The notes under the pieces: generated by a model
The model's input: only the letters and a program-made list of their open reading frames with translations
Database searches by the model: none
Told to the model about the DNA's origin: nothing
Program-made: the position numbers and the translations under genes
Source of the DNA: Coix lacryma-jobi var. lacryma-jobi
Lineage: Eukaryota; Streptophyta; Magnoliopsida; Poales; Poaceae
Direction: 5' to 3'
Length of the DNA: 64,000 bases
Assembly (NCBI GenBank): GCA_009763385.1
Contig: CM019825.1
Span: 744,001-808,000 of the forward strand
In this document: one piece after another, positions 23,778-35,875 of the stretch
Position numbering within the stretch: the first letter of the stretch is position 1
How the letters are laid out: every line of letters begins with the position of its first letter

Positions 23778-25546
23778 ATCTCCCCCTTGATGAGTGCATC
23801 GTCAACTCATAATAACCGTAACCAAAATAAAAGAAAGCAGAATTAGGTAGAAGGAGAAAAACTCACTCGAGATGTCCAAAAGCCAGAGAAAAGGCCGAAG
23901 AAGAACAAATCGAGATAAGCGAAGCTTGGTCCCCAAAGACATGGGCAACGGTTCGACACAACCAAGCAAAAGATCAGAGCAACAACTCATCAGAGAGAAA
24001 AACTCGATCAAAAACAGAGCACAAGACTTGGTTCTCAAAGACATGGGCAACGGCTCGACGCAACCAAGTCAGAAACAAGCTAGTCCTCAAGAAGAGGCAG
24101 AAGGGGCTCAACACCACTAGCTGAAAGCTCGAATACCAACTGAAGACTGCATAAGAAGCAGCTACTGCTAGTCCCTCAAGATAGAGGCACAGAGGCTCAA
24201 CACAACTAGCAGTAAGCCCAATACCAATCAAGAACCATCAAAACATGATGAAAGCAGCTAGTCCCCCAAGACAGAGGCACAGAGGCTCGACGCAACTAGC
24301 TGAAAAGATCGATATCAAACAAAACCGACTCGGAACAGGTAGAAAAACTCCCCCTCACTCAAAGAACTCCCCCTCAGCAAGTGAAGCATAAATTGCAAAT
24401 TGTCACCATAAAAAAACATTTTCCCCCAATTCTCCCCCTTGGGGGCAATTTGCAATCAAAAGAGAAGGGAAAAGAGCTCAAATAAGTAAAACGGAGCTAG
24501 GTCATGCCTATCGGAGTCAGACACATGCACATGAGTCAAACATGCATGTTAGCAGCTTCAGGTGTATATTCAAAAGAGTGAAAGAATGCTCTAAGAAGTG
24601 CTGATTCGACTACACAGTAACATATACAAGTGCTAGCAAAGGCTCAAACTGATCACCGAATACGAAATATGAATGCATAAGCCAAGTGAGCAGTTTTAAG
24701 CCATTTAGAAAGGAGTTTCACCATCAAAATAGCACTGAACATGTATAGACAGGAAGTCAAGCAAGTGCTAAACATGTATACAAGGTGAACTACCCCTAGC
24801 ACAGTTCAATCATCATGCTATAGAATGAAACATAGACTTGTGTTTTCAGATTTTATCGGAGAATTTGCAGTGGTTATTATCACAAGTTTAAATTCAGCAT
24901 GTGATTGCGAGAGGTTGAAAGCTTGTCATTGCCTAACTTTTCAACCGTGCTAAGCCTATGCATATGCAATTAGAAGCTTAAAGCATCGGTTTCGGTCTTA
25001 CACTACACGGCTCAAGTTTAACTCAATGTGCAATGAGAAACAGTCTCGATACCGTGATGTGCTGACAAAGCAATCCCATCTCGATCTTTTCAATTCACTA
25101 AGACTTGGTTTATTTTAAGCAGAATATGAACAATCCAAGCAAGTGAAAGACTTAGAACTAGAGACATAGCAACCTAGCATATATGAAGTAGCTCAAGTGA
25201 CCTCAACACATCCTACACATGCTAGTTGCCAATCTCAATGGTGAACATGTATCAAATTTTAAGTTTATTAAGCATGTTCATCATTCTGAAAAATAGCTTA
25301 GCTCACAATATATATCAGTGATCAAAGAGAGCCTAAGCTACAAGCATCATCATATATCATCAAAACATACACTAATCAGAGCATAAGTTCATTCTCTAGA
25401 ATATAGACATGAAGCTCGAAAATGCAAGATGTATGCAAGATGAAGTCAGAATCAGAGCCAAAACAGAAACAGAAAGACTCAAGACCCAAAAACAAAAAGG
25501 ATCAAAAAGTCAGTCTATGGTACAACAAACAAAATGCTTCCCCCAT
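23778..25546 (-). other. Inner element 3' non-coding region with PPT-like repeats
   Basis: About 1.8 kb between the pol stop and the 3' LTR without a sense ORF of note. The polypurine tract at the LTR and further CTCCCC(C)T motifs (on the plus strand near 24349, 24367, 24424 and 24433) match the multiple polypurine-tract copies described for Sireviruses. 23930-24310 has imperfect tandem units containing GACATGGGCAACGG and AGGCACAGAGGCTC. Confidence 0.75.
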
Positions 25547-26878
25547 CTAAAAGGGGAAACACACACCAAGCTCACCTCTCAACCTAGCAAAAGTTGAGAG
25601 ATCCAAAGGCTTGGTGAAAATATCCGCAACCTGGTTATGGGTGTCTACGTGCCTCAGCTCAATGTCGCCTTTCTCATAGTGATCACGAAGAAAGTGAAAG
25701 CGAACATCGATGTGTTTGGTCTTGGAGTGAAGAATTGGGTTCTTTGCTACACTAATGGCAGATGTGCTGTCGCAAAGCAAAGGGACCCGACTGAAATCTA
25801 GACCAAAATCACGCAATGTAGCAACCATCCATAAAAGCTGCGAAGCACAAGAAGCAGCGGCAACATACTCGGCTTCTATAGTAGACTGAGTTACGTTCGA
25901 CTGCTTGCGAGAAGACCACGAAACCAAAGAAGAGCCAAGAAACTGACAAGTCCCAGAAGTAGACTTGCACTCAAGCCGACAGCCGGCAAAATCCGCATCG
26001 GAATAACCACAGAGCGAGAGATTCGAAGAAGAGGAATACCAAAGTCCGAACTCAGGAGTGTATCGGAGGTACCTCATGATGCGCTTGACCGCTTGCTTGT
26101 GGGAAGTCCGAGGGGACGCCTGAAAACGAGCGCACAGACACACAGCGAACTGTATATCCGGCCTCGTCGCCGTCAGGTACAGAAGCGAGCCAATCATGCT
26201 TCTGTACGCCTTCTGATCAACCGGCTCTCCGTCCTGGTCCGCGTCCATTGCAGCAGTCGTCGGCATGGGCGTCGTAAGATGCTTGGCCTCGCCCATGTCG
26301 AACTTCTTCAGGATGTCCTTCGTGTATTTCCCTTGATGCACGAACGTCCCGTCTCGGGTTTGCTTGATTTGCAACCCGAGGAAGAAGGTCAACTCACCCA
26401 TCATACTCATCTCAAACTCCTTGCTCATGGTATCTGCAAACTTGGCAACAAGTGCGTGAGAAGAGCCACCAAAGATGATATCATCCACGTAAATCTGGAC
26501 TATCAGGGTATCATTGCCTTGCTTGAGGAGAAACAAAGTTCTATCGACCCGTCCCATTTTAAAATGCTTAGAGAGTAAAAAAGTTTTCAAACGACCGTAC
26601 CACGCTCTCGGGGCTTGTTTCAAACCATACAAAGCTTTTGAAAGTTTATAAACATGGTTTGGAAACATGAGATCCTCGAAACCAGGGGGTTGCCTAACAT
26701 AAACCTCTTCCTCTATATACCCATTCAAGAAGTCACTCTTGACATCCATCTGATAAAGCTTAAAACCCTTCGAAGCAGCAAAGGCTAGAAGGATTCTAAT
26801 GGCTTCTAAACGGGCTACAGGGGCAAAGGTTTCCTCATAGTCTATCCCCTCTTTTTGGCAAAACCCCTGGGCTACTAG
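25547..26878 (-). pseudogene. Inner element pol, C-terminal part: reverse transcriptase and RNase H
   Basis: Open frame of about 443 codons from the CACTA junction to a stop at 25547-25549. It begins VAQGFCQKEGIDYEETFAPV, the standard start of Copia RT. It holds the catalytic YVDD (26493-26482) and the block ALYGLKQAPRAWYGRLK. RNase H follows, with YSDADFAGC, STSGTCQFLG and STIEAEYVAA, and the end HVDTHNQVADIFTKPL. This part has no internal stop. Removing the CACTA element and one TAG copy puts it in the same frame as the upstream integrase part. It is classed as a pseudogene because the gene is split. Confidence 0.9.
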
Positions 26879-29800
26879 CACTACACCACAACACTGCCTT
26901 TAGCGTTGGATAATCTGACGCTAAAAACGGCTACAACGACAGGCTATCTGACGCTAAAAACATATAGCGTGCTGTAAGTCCTGACGCTAAAAGTCTTTAG
27001 CGTCAGATAGGACTTTTAGCGTCAGACAGTCTGTCGCGCTGAATATTTTTAGCGTCAGATAGTCTGTTGCACAGTTTTAGCGACAGATACTCTGCTACCA
27101 TACTTATAGCGACATATGATCCAATAGTCTACATACTTATAGCGTCAGATTGTTCAACGGAACATTATAAATACACAAAAAATAAATAAATACCCAAATT
27201 CAAGCTTAATATAGTGTCCACACTGTCACATGAAGGCGCGCGCGCGCGCACACACACACATATATATATCACATTTTTTGCGACAAAAGAACACATACAT
27301 ATTAATTAAATAGAGGTCAATATTCATTACATCTCAGTATGATGCTAATATATTCTAAGTCATACATTAGAGCAAGCAACATGAAACTACTGCTTCTTAA
27401 ACAACGTTTCACACTAGCACATAGCATAGGCACTAACTTGACAAAATAGAGTGTGTTTGTTGCACAACTATAACATAACCATAGATAATTTCTATAATAA
27501 TTGATGCTGCTGCAAAACCAAGACAGCCACATGAGGCTCATTCCTGGTGTCAGGTTTGTTGAAACATGAGAGGATCCATCTCTAGTTGCCTGAAAAATGA
27601 AAGCTAGAGTTATATTCATAATGGTCTAGTTATAGGCAGCTGAATGAGCTACAAGCAAAGTACAAATACATAGCTAAGGCTACAATCAAATAATTCACTA
27701 AATCAGAATTATACTTCAAGTACATTTAATAAAACAGTAACTAACAACTAATACTAACAAGCATTCTAAAGATACCTAAACCAATAAGAATTAACCTGAT
27801 ATTAGAATTAACAAATTTTCTAAAGACCAATTAAATAGCTAGTAGTGACAAGAAGTTTATGATATAGCTATGGATCGTCGATAATGTCAATTAGTAGTAA
27901 TGACGTAACCACATATTCTATGATCAGCCTACTAGACTAAAGAATTTTTCAGCTATGAAAACACAAGTACCAGTAGACCATTCATTCGCTTTCAGAAAAT
28001 TGGTGTAGGATTATCCACTAATATGTTTGTAATTATCTACCTATACTGGGATTATATACTCAGCAACAACATTTTTGTTACCTATGACTGATCCACTACC
28101 ACCTTTCATGAAAATAAAGTTTGTGGTTTGTCAGCATGCTGCTTGCTGCAAAAAGAACTAGAGTACTAACTGATACATGTTTATTTTCTTCTATCATATG
28201 ATTTTAAATCGATGGACTAAGTTGGTAAAAACCTCAAAATAAATTCTATTTTTTATAGACCAAAAAAGCAAGCAAGTGTTAAAGGAAGGGACCCTAACTA
28301 ATTGATGATGATTACTGCACATGGAACCTTGTACCTGAATTTTTTTTGTATTTCAAAAGACACACACAAACATGTCAGTCCTCATAAAAAATTGTTCAGA
28401 CCCATCCTAGTCCCATCACACTCCGACAAATAGTGACGTACTAACTAAACAAAAATAGTGATGTACTGACTTAAGAGCAGAATGCTACTAAAGAAACACC
28501 CCAGTCAAGAAAAATCTGTATGAAAAGTCACTACCATAACTAACAATCTCTAGGAAATATCCAGAGAGAATTCTTACAAGTGAAGATTAAGGCACTATGA
28601 ATTACAGATGCTTGGCACAATTAACTATATACAAAAAATTATGACAACACCAAAATGTACAATTTTAAGGTAACATTAAACACTAATATTTGATTTGGAG
28701 TGCAAGATCTATAATATTGAGCAAATGTTTCAGATTATTTATTTTCAATACAGAACAATGAAGATATTCACCTGAACATTGATTTGGTTTCCTCTAATTC
28801 CACCATGTATTGATGATAATAAAGAGCAAGAACCTGCAGGCTACCATGTAAATATTAAAGAAACAAAGGTTACAACTAATAAGTTCATGTATCTAATCCA
28901 ACATTGAGGAAAATACAATTTGCAAAAAACTTACTAGTAAGAAATTAAGGCTATAATAACAGGTAGGTAGAGAAAAAACTTACTAGAAAGAAGATATACT
29001 TTTCAGCGAACATTGTCTGTCAAAACAATGAGTATGTTCACTGTAACTAGTTTCAGTAGAGACACACAAGCAAAACTAACACCATCCTGGTTTTAGGACA
29101 AAATAGGCTCCCATTAGTAGAACCAAGGTCAAAACATCTATGAGAAAGCACGTGGGAGAAATGAGCTACTTTTCTGTTCTGTAAGATGTCCAGATCATCA
29201 TTCTAACAATAGTAACTACTAAAAAAATGAATTAGCTCATGCCAAAAATACTCTAAATCAAACTCACTCAAGCATGTCCCAATTTGAGGAAATCGTCAAT
29301 CTGTCACTAGTTTTAAGGCATGCAATAGATATTGGAACTAGCTAACTAACATTATCACTTTTATAAAGCTGAAATAGAAATTTGTGGTTTATTTTTTTTT
29401 CCTGTAACAGGGTCATAAATGCTAGTGCTAATTTACAGACTGCACCTCTATGCAGTAAAAAGAGTGAGTAATTATGTAGTGTTTCTGTCACACAGAAGCG
29501 CTAAGTTCAGATTCGAGGCTTTTACTGATTGATGAACGTTTCAGAAAATACTAGATATTAATGGTCATCATCTCAGACTATGTCACTCTTTGGCGCACGA
29601 AGCATATACTGATACTAAGTTTTCTATAAGTAGCTATTTTTTCCTTCTTGGAGGGTGTCAACGCATCAGGCAGCCAAGGATAGTACATTGAATTTGATGA
29701 GTAAATGTCCCATCTCTCAACCATTTTGTCCTCTACGGTTAAGAAAATCTCATCACTAGTTAATTGTTTCTTGTGTTCTCTCGCAACTTCCATCATCTCT

Positions 29801-31001
29801 CTACTGCCTAATTCCTACAAAAACAATTGTACAAAAAACAAAGGCCATGTGGGAAGAGCATTACATATTCTTATATGACGATATATTTAATCACATCACC
29901 ATGCAACAGAAGCTAGCACATAGTAGTCAATTGCAAAACAACAGTTAGCTTGCATTGGCATTTCATCAAACACCTAGACTACACGCAGTGCCAGCACAAA
30001 GCAGCAAGCAATTTTCTAGCGCTCGAAGTCCAAATGCAGGACCAATGCCGAGAGGGAATAGGAGGGGAAGGAAGCAGGGGATGGGGATGGGAGTGAAGAG
30101 AACCAGTACCTGCTTGGGGACGCACAGTATTGCACATGTGCGATGTAGCAGGGCGACATGGGCGAGATCCGAGTGCCTAGCTCCCACAACCACCACCACC
30201 ACCGTGCCAGCGGACGGATGGCTGTTTGGAGCCGTGCGTTCTGAATGAGTGGAGCTTGCGGGGTGCTGGATCGATCGGGTTGGCGTGTCGGCTTCGAGAT
30301 CGATCGGATTGAAGAGATCTAATACCTGCTTGGGGATGCTCCTGTGGGGCGGCGGGAGCAGGGACGATGACTGCAACAATGGAGGTGGAGATTACGGCTG
30401 GCGGCTAGGGCGAGTACAGCAACCCCGACGAGCGTGCAGCAGGGACGACGACTCGGAAGATGGCCGCAGCGGCGAGACGACGGTGAGGATGGCGACCGAA
30501 TGACAAGGATGGCTGGTGCGACTCGCTGGGGTTGCATCCGGCGAGGTCGGCGGGCATGGCGCCGAGGAAGGTGGCCGCGGAAGGGATTGCGCCCCCCCGG
30601 CGTGCGAGCGGATGGATTGCGGCGCGGGGTGGCGTGCGGTCATGGCCTCACGGGGAAGGGATGGAAGCTAGGGTTGGGGGATTGGAGGGCGGATGGGATT
30701 TTCTCTTTTTTTTCTTTTTTTCTTCCTTAGCTGTGTGTTACATCGATAACCTACAGGTAGGGCACACCAGCTCAGTGTGGGCCCTATTTTCTTTAGCGTC
30801 AGACAGATTGACGATGTACTTGGCTTTAGCATCAGACAACTCGACGTTAAATTTCGATATCTATAGCGTCAGACAACACATCGCTAAATAAGGAATTAGC
30901 GTCAGATGATCACTAAGCTAACTTTAGCGTCAGATGATCCAACGTTAAATATAAGTTTTAGCGTCAGATGTCTGACGGTGATTTGGTGTTGTGGTGTAGT
31001 G
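26879..31001. mobile_element. CACTA (En/Spm) DNA transposon, non-autonomous
   Basis: Perfect 16-bp terminal inverted repeats CACTACACCACAACAC and GTGTTGTGGTGTAGTG, with the 3-bp duplication TAG at 26876-26878 and 31002-31004, define a 4123-bp element. Sub-terminal regions (26895-27150 and 30790-30985) hold many copies of a TTTAGCGTCAGAT-type motif in both orientations, the typical transposase-binding arrangement of CACTA elements. The interior shows no TNPA/TNPD-like transposase. It is AT-rich to about 29950 and then GC-rich to 30680. A microsatellite of (CG)n, (CA)n and (TA)n units sits at 27236-27270. Confidence 0.93.
27150..30790. other. CACTA interior, possible captured sequence
   Basis: No recognisable transposase. 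The minus strand at 29796-29578 reads open for 72 codons with a coding-like composition (MEVAREHKKQLTSDEIFLTV) but matches no family I know. 29950-30680 is markedly GC-rich and resembles the first exon or 5' UTR of a grass gene. This could be transduplicated host DNA or the element's own decayed exons. Confidence 0.4.
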
Positions 31002-31004
31002 TAG

Positions 31005-32870
31005 CCTAGCCTTGTTCCTCACTACCATCCCATCCTCACCCTCTTTGTTTTTGAAAACCCATTTGGTACCTATAGGGTGGCATTCTGGTGGAGGTGGAAC
31101 TAGGGTACAAACTTGGTTTCGCTCAAAGTTTTCTAGCTCCTCATGCATGACATTTATCCAGTTAGAATCAGAAAGTGCATGTCCAACATCTTTGGGCTCA
31201 AAAGAAGCAACGAATGCAGAGTGAGCAAAGTGTGAGATTTCATACGCTCGCGACCGCGTGACTCGCTGGTCGATGCCACCGATCATCTGGCGCGGAGGGT
31301 GAACTTACTGAACGCTTTGGGGTGCTTGCCTCGCCGAAGTCGCCTCCCCCTCGCCAGATGCTGTCGCTCCCTCTGGTGCAGCGGGTGCTCGCTGGAGAGG
31401 TGGCTCAAGAGGACCCCAAGAAGAAGACATCGTGTGATCGGGTCCTCGAGCTGAAGTAGTCGTCGTAGGGTCGACAGGGGCAGCCAGTGGAGTTGGCTCA
31501 TTCTCCTGCTCCTCCTCCACAAAGATGGTCTCTCCCAGCTCCTATTCTCCTGCAACATCAAAAGCAGAAGAAACACAAGGCATAGTCTCGTCGAATGTGA
31601 CCTCACAGATCTCCACTATCTGGTTAGTTTCAAGGTTAAGAACTCGATAAGCGCGTGAATGCGAAGCATAACCAAGAAACACGCCATCAGCAGAGCGAGA
31701 TTCAAATTTATCTAAATTGCCTTGCTTCATGATAAAGCACTTACACCCAAACACTCGAAAATGAGACACCTTGGGTACCCGTCCAAAATGCAACTCATAA
31801 GATGTTTTCTTCATTAAAGCTCGAAGAAAGATGCGATTTGAAACATGGCAAGCGGTGTTGATCGCCTCGGCCCAAAAACGCCTAGAAGTCCTATGCTCAT
31901 CGAGCATCGTCCTGACCATCTCAACAAGGGTCCGGTTTTTGCGCTCAACAACACCATTTTGCTGGGGGACATAAGGAGAAGAAAACTGATGCTCGATTCC
32001 ATTAGAAGAACAGAAAGAGGCAAACTGGGAGTTATCAAACTCAGTACCATTATCACTACGAATAGCTCTAATGGTATCAGGAGGAAACTCAGTTTTCAAC
32101 CTCAAAATCAAGTCACGAGCAAAAGGAAATGCTTCATCCTTACCCTCCATGAAAAATACCCAAGAGTACCTCGAAAAATCGTCAACGATCACTAGAACGT
32201 ACCACTTCCCACCCGCTGAGCGAACCCGAGCTGGACCAACTATGTCCATGTGTAAAAGCTCGTCGGGTCGCTTTGTCATCACCTGATTAACAGGTGGGTG
32301 AGAAGCAGCAACCATCTTCCCGTGACGACAAGGATGGAAAACAAGGTCCTTCTGAAACTTAAGCTTGGGCAATCCTTGGATTAGGCCAAATGAGCTAAGT
32401 CTTGCAAGCAAGTCAAAACTCAAGTGACCGAGCCTCCTATGCCACTTCCACAAATCAGAAGAAGGACCAGCCATTAAACATCTAGCAGAGCCAAAAGAAC
32501 GAGAAAAGTCGGCTCTGAAAACACGGCCAAAAGGGACAATCCAACAAATAAGATCTCCCCGAGGGTCTAAAACACGACTCAGACCCTTCTTAAAGCGCAC
32601 TTCACAATCGTCCTCAAGAAGTTGCGAAACAGAAAGCAAATTGAAATGCAAGTTGGAAACCAAAGCAACATTCTTAAGAACAAAGTTCTCATTGAGCCGG
32701 ATAGCTCCTTGAGAAACAACCTTACCTCTACTATTATCCTCGAAAGTGATGTACTCCTTGTGCATCACAGGGCTAAGGCTGGAGAACCATTCCTTCTTTC
32801 CGGTCATGTGGCGCGAACACCCGGAATCCATGAGCCACATGTTCTCCAACCAAAGTTCCTGCATCAATAG
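31005..32870 (-). pseudogene. Inner element pol, N-terminal part: protease and integrase
   Basis: Minus-strand frame starting near 32870. It has the aspartic protease motif WLMDSGCSRHMTG near its start. The GAG-pre-integrase domain follows (WHRRLGHLSFDLLARLSS), but its zinc motif reads FHPCRHGK, so the first Cys of the usual CxxC is lost. The integrase core has D (HMDIVG), D (SDNGTEF) and E (QQNGVVERKNRTL). The integrase C-terminal part includes RVFGCKCF and DGVFLGYASHSRAYRV. Downstream come TAG at 31542-31544 and TAA at 31305-31307, both in frame, then the linker to RT (DSNWINVMHEELENFERN, GTKWVFKNKEGEDG), which ends at the CACTA insertion. Confidence 0.9.
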
Positions 32871-32974
32871 AAAGGCAGGAAGTGAGCATATGGCACAACA
32901 CTGGGGTTAGTATAGTGAGAAGGATACCAGTGCTGTGTCATAGGCCCAGAAAAAGTGTTAGTAGCAACACCAAG

Positions 32975-35620
32975 CTATCCTCGTCCCATGGGTGGATAGC
33001 GATCACCACCAACCTGAAAGGGTGGTCCGCTATGGAACGAAAAACCTCCAAACTGACCTACTTGTCCCATTTGAGAAAAGCGATCACCACCATACTGAAA
33101 AGGTGGTCCGCTATGGGACTGAGCAGCAAAGCCTCTTACACTCGGCTCATGGTCGTATTGAGGACGACCAGAACCGCGACGGGCACGACCACCACCCTGT
33201 GGTCTAGCTGCCTGGGGCTTAGCAACCTGAGGGGGTGCACCTCCAGGTCTAGCGCCCTGCCTCTGAACTCCCCGACCTTGCACACCATGGAGAGGGTGGC
33301 GCCTGGCCTAGTTGTTCAGCTCCAACTCCTTCCTAGCATCTCTCTTCCTCCGAAAGCAAAACTCAGCTAGGTGACCCTCACGGTGACAGTACTCGCACTC
33401 GAACCTCACCACTCTCTTGGGTTGTTGGTTCCTATGGTTGCGAGGGTTGTTCACTCTGGTTGGCTGCTTGCCCTTCGGAAGGGGATCACTAGAGACGTCA
33501 GGAAGGGTGTCAAGTGTGTTCCTAAGATGGTTAGGTTTGGGAACCCACACTTGCTTGCGAGGTGGAGCCTTGGGAGGTTCATCAAGGATGCCATCCTTGG
33601 TGATAGGCTTGGGAGGCTCAGGTGGGGTGATCTTGATAAGCTTAGGGATAGCGGATGGCTTCTCACTAGGGCTCACTCCACTAAACTCACCGATCTTGCC
33701 AAAGGTACTAGCGCCCTTCCCACCTAAAGCAAAGCCTACTCCCGAGCAATCAGTTCCCCTCTTGAATTGACTGATCATCATGCCCAACTGCGGCTCACTG
33801 CATGACACCCAACTCAGAATGGACCGAAGGTATGTGTTTTCCTCCTTGGTTTGCATCCTGGCATGCCGATAGTTGGCAATCTCAAGCTTCATCCCCACGC
33901 ATCGCTCACATGGAGCGGACAAGGTGCTAACTGGGCTGGCCTTCAAGGCTTCAGCAAGCTTGGCATTAACTCCTGCCAACTCAGTTCGCAAGCTAGGGCA
34001 AAGCTTGCACGCACCAAGCAAAGAAGACCTAGCCTTCACTTCCTCCAGCTCCTTCTTCAGGGAGGGACACTCTTTGCAATCACCCACCAAGTCTAGCCTA
34101 CTCTTCAGCTCATCATACACCTCAATCAAAGAGGCATACTTGGTTTGCAGGGTGGCAAAGTTTGTCATATGCATCGTGCACTCCTCACACTCCTCCTCAT
34201 CGCTCACCTTCACCTCGGACCTAGCGAACTCAAGCTCCTTAAGCGCCTCTTTCATTTTAGCCTTAAACTCACCGCGCTCTTGGAAAACTTGCGTGAGCCT
34301 CTTCTCCAGAAGAAGGACTAAATTCGCAAACTTATCCCGCTCCTCAGTGAGACGATCGACTTCAGAAGAGTTTGATACCTCGGAGGCGTTGTCGTCGTCA
34401 TCGTCGCTGTGGGCATCATCGGTGTCCTCTGCCTGGTGCTTGCAGTCCTCTTCATCCAAGGCCATGGTGCATAAGCCCTTGGAGGATTTGCCGAAGAAGC
34501 AGAGTCCGTTGAAGCGATCCTCCATCTTGTGTTCGGACTCGTCGTCGCTGGAGTCGCCGTCGGAGGTCTTCTCGCCATCGCCGATAGTGGCGAGGAAGGC
34601 ACGCTTGCCGGCGTCGAAAGCCTTCTCCATGTCCTCCTAGCGGTAGATGCCATTCTTCTTCTTCTTCCCGGCCTTGTTCTCCGGCTTGCCCTTGCGCCTG
34701 GAGTTGCGGTTCTTGCCGGGGAAGTTCTTGTTGTTCTTGGGGCAGTTCGCCATGAAGTGGTCTAGATCACCACACTTGTAGCAGCCCTCGCGTGCGCCAC
34801 CACGCCGACGATTCGGGCGGTTGTTGTGAAACCGCAAGAACCGGGTGATGGCGAGGGCGAGCTCGTCGTCTCCAAGCACCTCCAACTGCTCCTCCGTGAC
34901 TGTATGCAAAGAAGACAAAGCAACAAGAGGAGATGAAGCGTCAGCGGAGAAAGTCGATCCACCTGTGCCTGAGACCAAAGCCATGGTGTGTGAAGATGGG
35001 TTCTTCAGCTTGGCCTGAGTCAGGTGATCGATCTCGGTGGACTTGAGCTTGCTGAACAGCTCGTCCACGGTGAGGGTGTCGTAAGCAGTAGACTCAATGA
35101 TAGTCGACACCTTCACCTCCCATACCCTCCGATCCAGGGCGTATAGCAACTTGAGAGCCCTCTCATGATCGTCATAGGGTAGGTTAGCCCGATTGACACG
35201 CATCTTGTTCACGATCGTCTGGAAACGAGCGAACATAGCGTCAATTGTCTCTCCCTCCAACTGAACAAAGTTCTCGTACTCTCGCTTGTACGTCTCGAAG
35301 AGTCTGGTCTTGACCTGAGCGGTCCCCTCGTGATAGCTCTGAAGCTTCACCCAGATCTCTCGTGTCGTCTCAAGCTCAGAGACACGCTCGAACTCAGGAA
35401 GGGAGAGGTTGGCCAAAAGAGCGTTACGGGCCTTTGAGTTGGCCTCGTGCTGGTCAATCTAGACCTGACCCACACGAGCCTGAAGGACCACATACTCAGC
35501 GTTCTCACATATTTCCCAAACGGAAGAACTGATGCTGTTGAGATAAGCACGCATCCGAATCTTCCAATAGGCATAGTTCGTTCCATTGAACCAAGGAGCC
35601 TTGCCGTTCCCTCGTTCCAT
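32975..35620 (-). pseudogene. Inner element gag with in-frame stops
   Basis: Starts ATG at 35620 (MERGNGKAPWFNGTNYAYW), shortly after the primer-binding site. The N-terminal Copia gag domain includes REIWVKLQSYHEG and TRLFETYKREYENF. Two CCHC knuckles are visible: CYKCGDLDHFMANC (about 34780-34740) and CEYCHREGHLAEFC (about 33400-33357). Between them lies an acidic, Ser-rich and coiled-coil region. The frame is kept over the full length but is cut by three TAG codons at 35459-35461, 34637-34639 and 33308-33310. The last precedes a Gly/Arg/Gln-rich tail to 32975. The downstream pol frame is different, so pol would need a shift or separate initiation. Confidence 0.88.
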
Positions 35621-35875
35621 GTCGCCCTTAGGATCCGAAACCGATTAAGGTAGAAGAGATCCTTAACTGGCTCCGATACCAATTGAAGGGCCGGATTAGC
35701 GACCAGAGGGGGGGGGGGGAATGGGAGCCTCAAATTCAACTCGTGTTCCATGTCGCCCTTAGGATCCGAAACCGATTAAGGTAGAAGAGATCCTTAACTG
35801 GCTCCGATACCAATTGAAGGGCCGGATTAGCGACCAGAGGGGGGGGGGGAATGGGAGCCTCAAATTCAACTCGTG
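35614..35875. repeat. 131-bp tandem duplication over the PBS/LTR border
   Basis: A unit starting at the gag start codon context (GTTCCATGTCGCCC, 35614) and running through the primer-binding site into the first bases of the 5' LTR (ending near AATTCAACTCGT) is repeated from 35745. There are thus two primer-binding sites (35669-35682 and 35800-35813) and two LTR starts (35684 and 35815). Confidence 0.9.

Noticed and set aside
29578..29796. Small CACTA-internal ORF as transposase
   Set aside because: No recognisable transposase motif and too short. It is noted only as a possible captured or decayed piece.
33873..34640. Plus-strand ORF of 255 codons
   Set aside because: Exact antisense shadow of the retrotransposon gag coding region.
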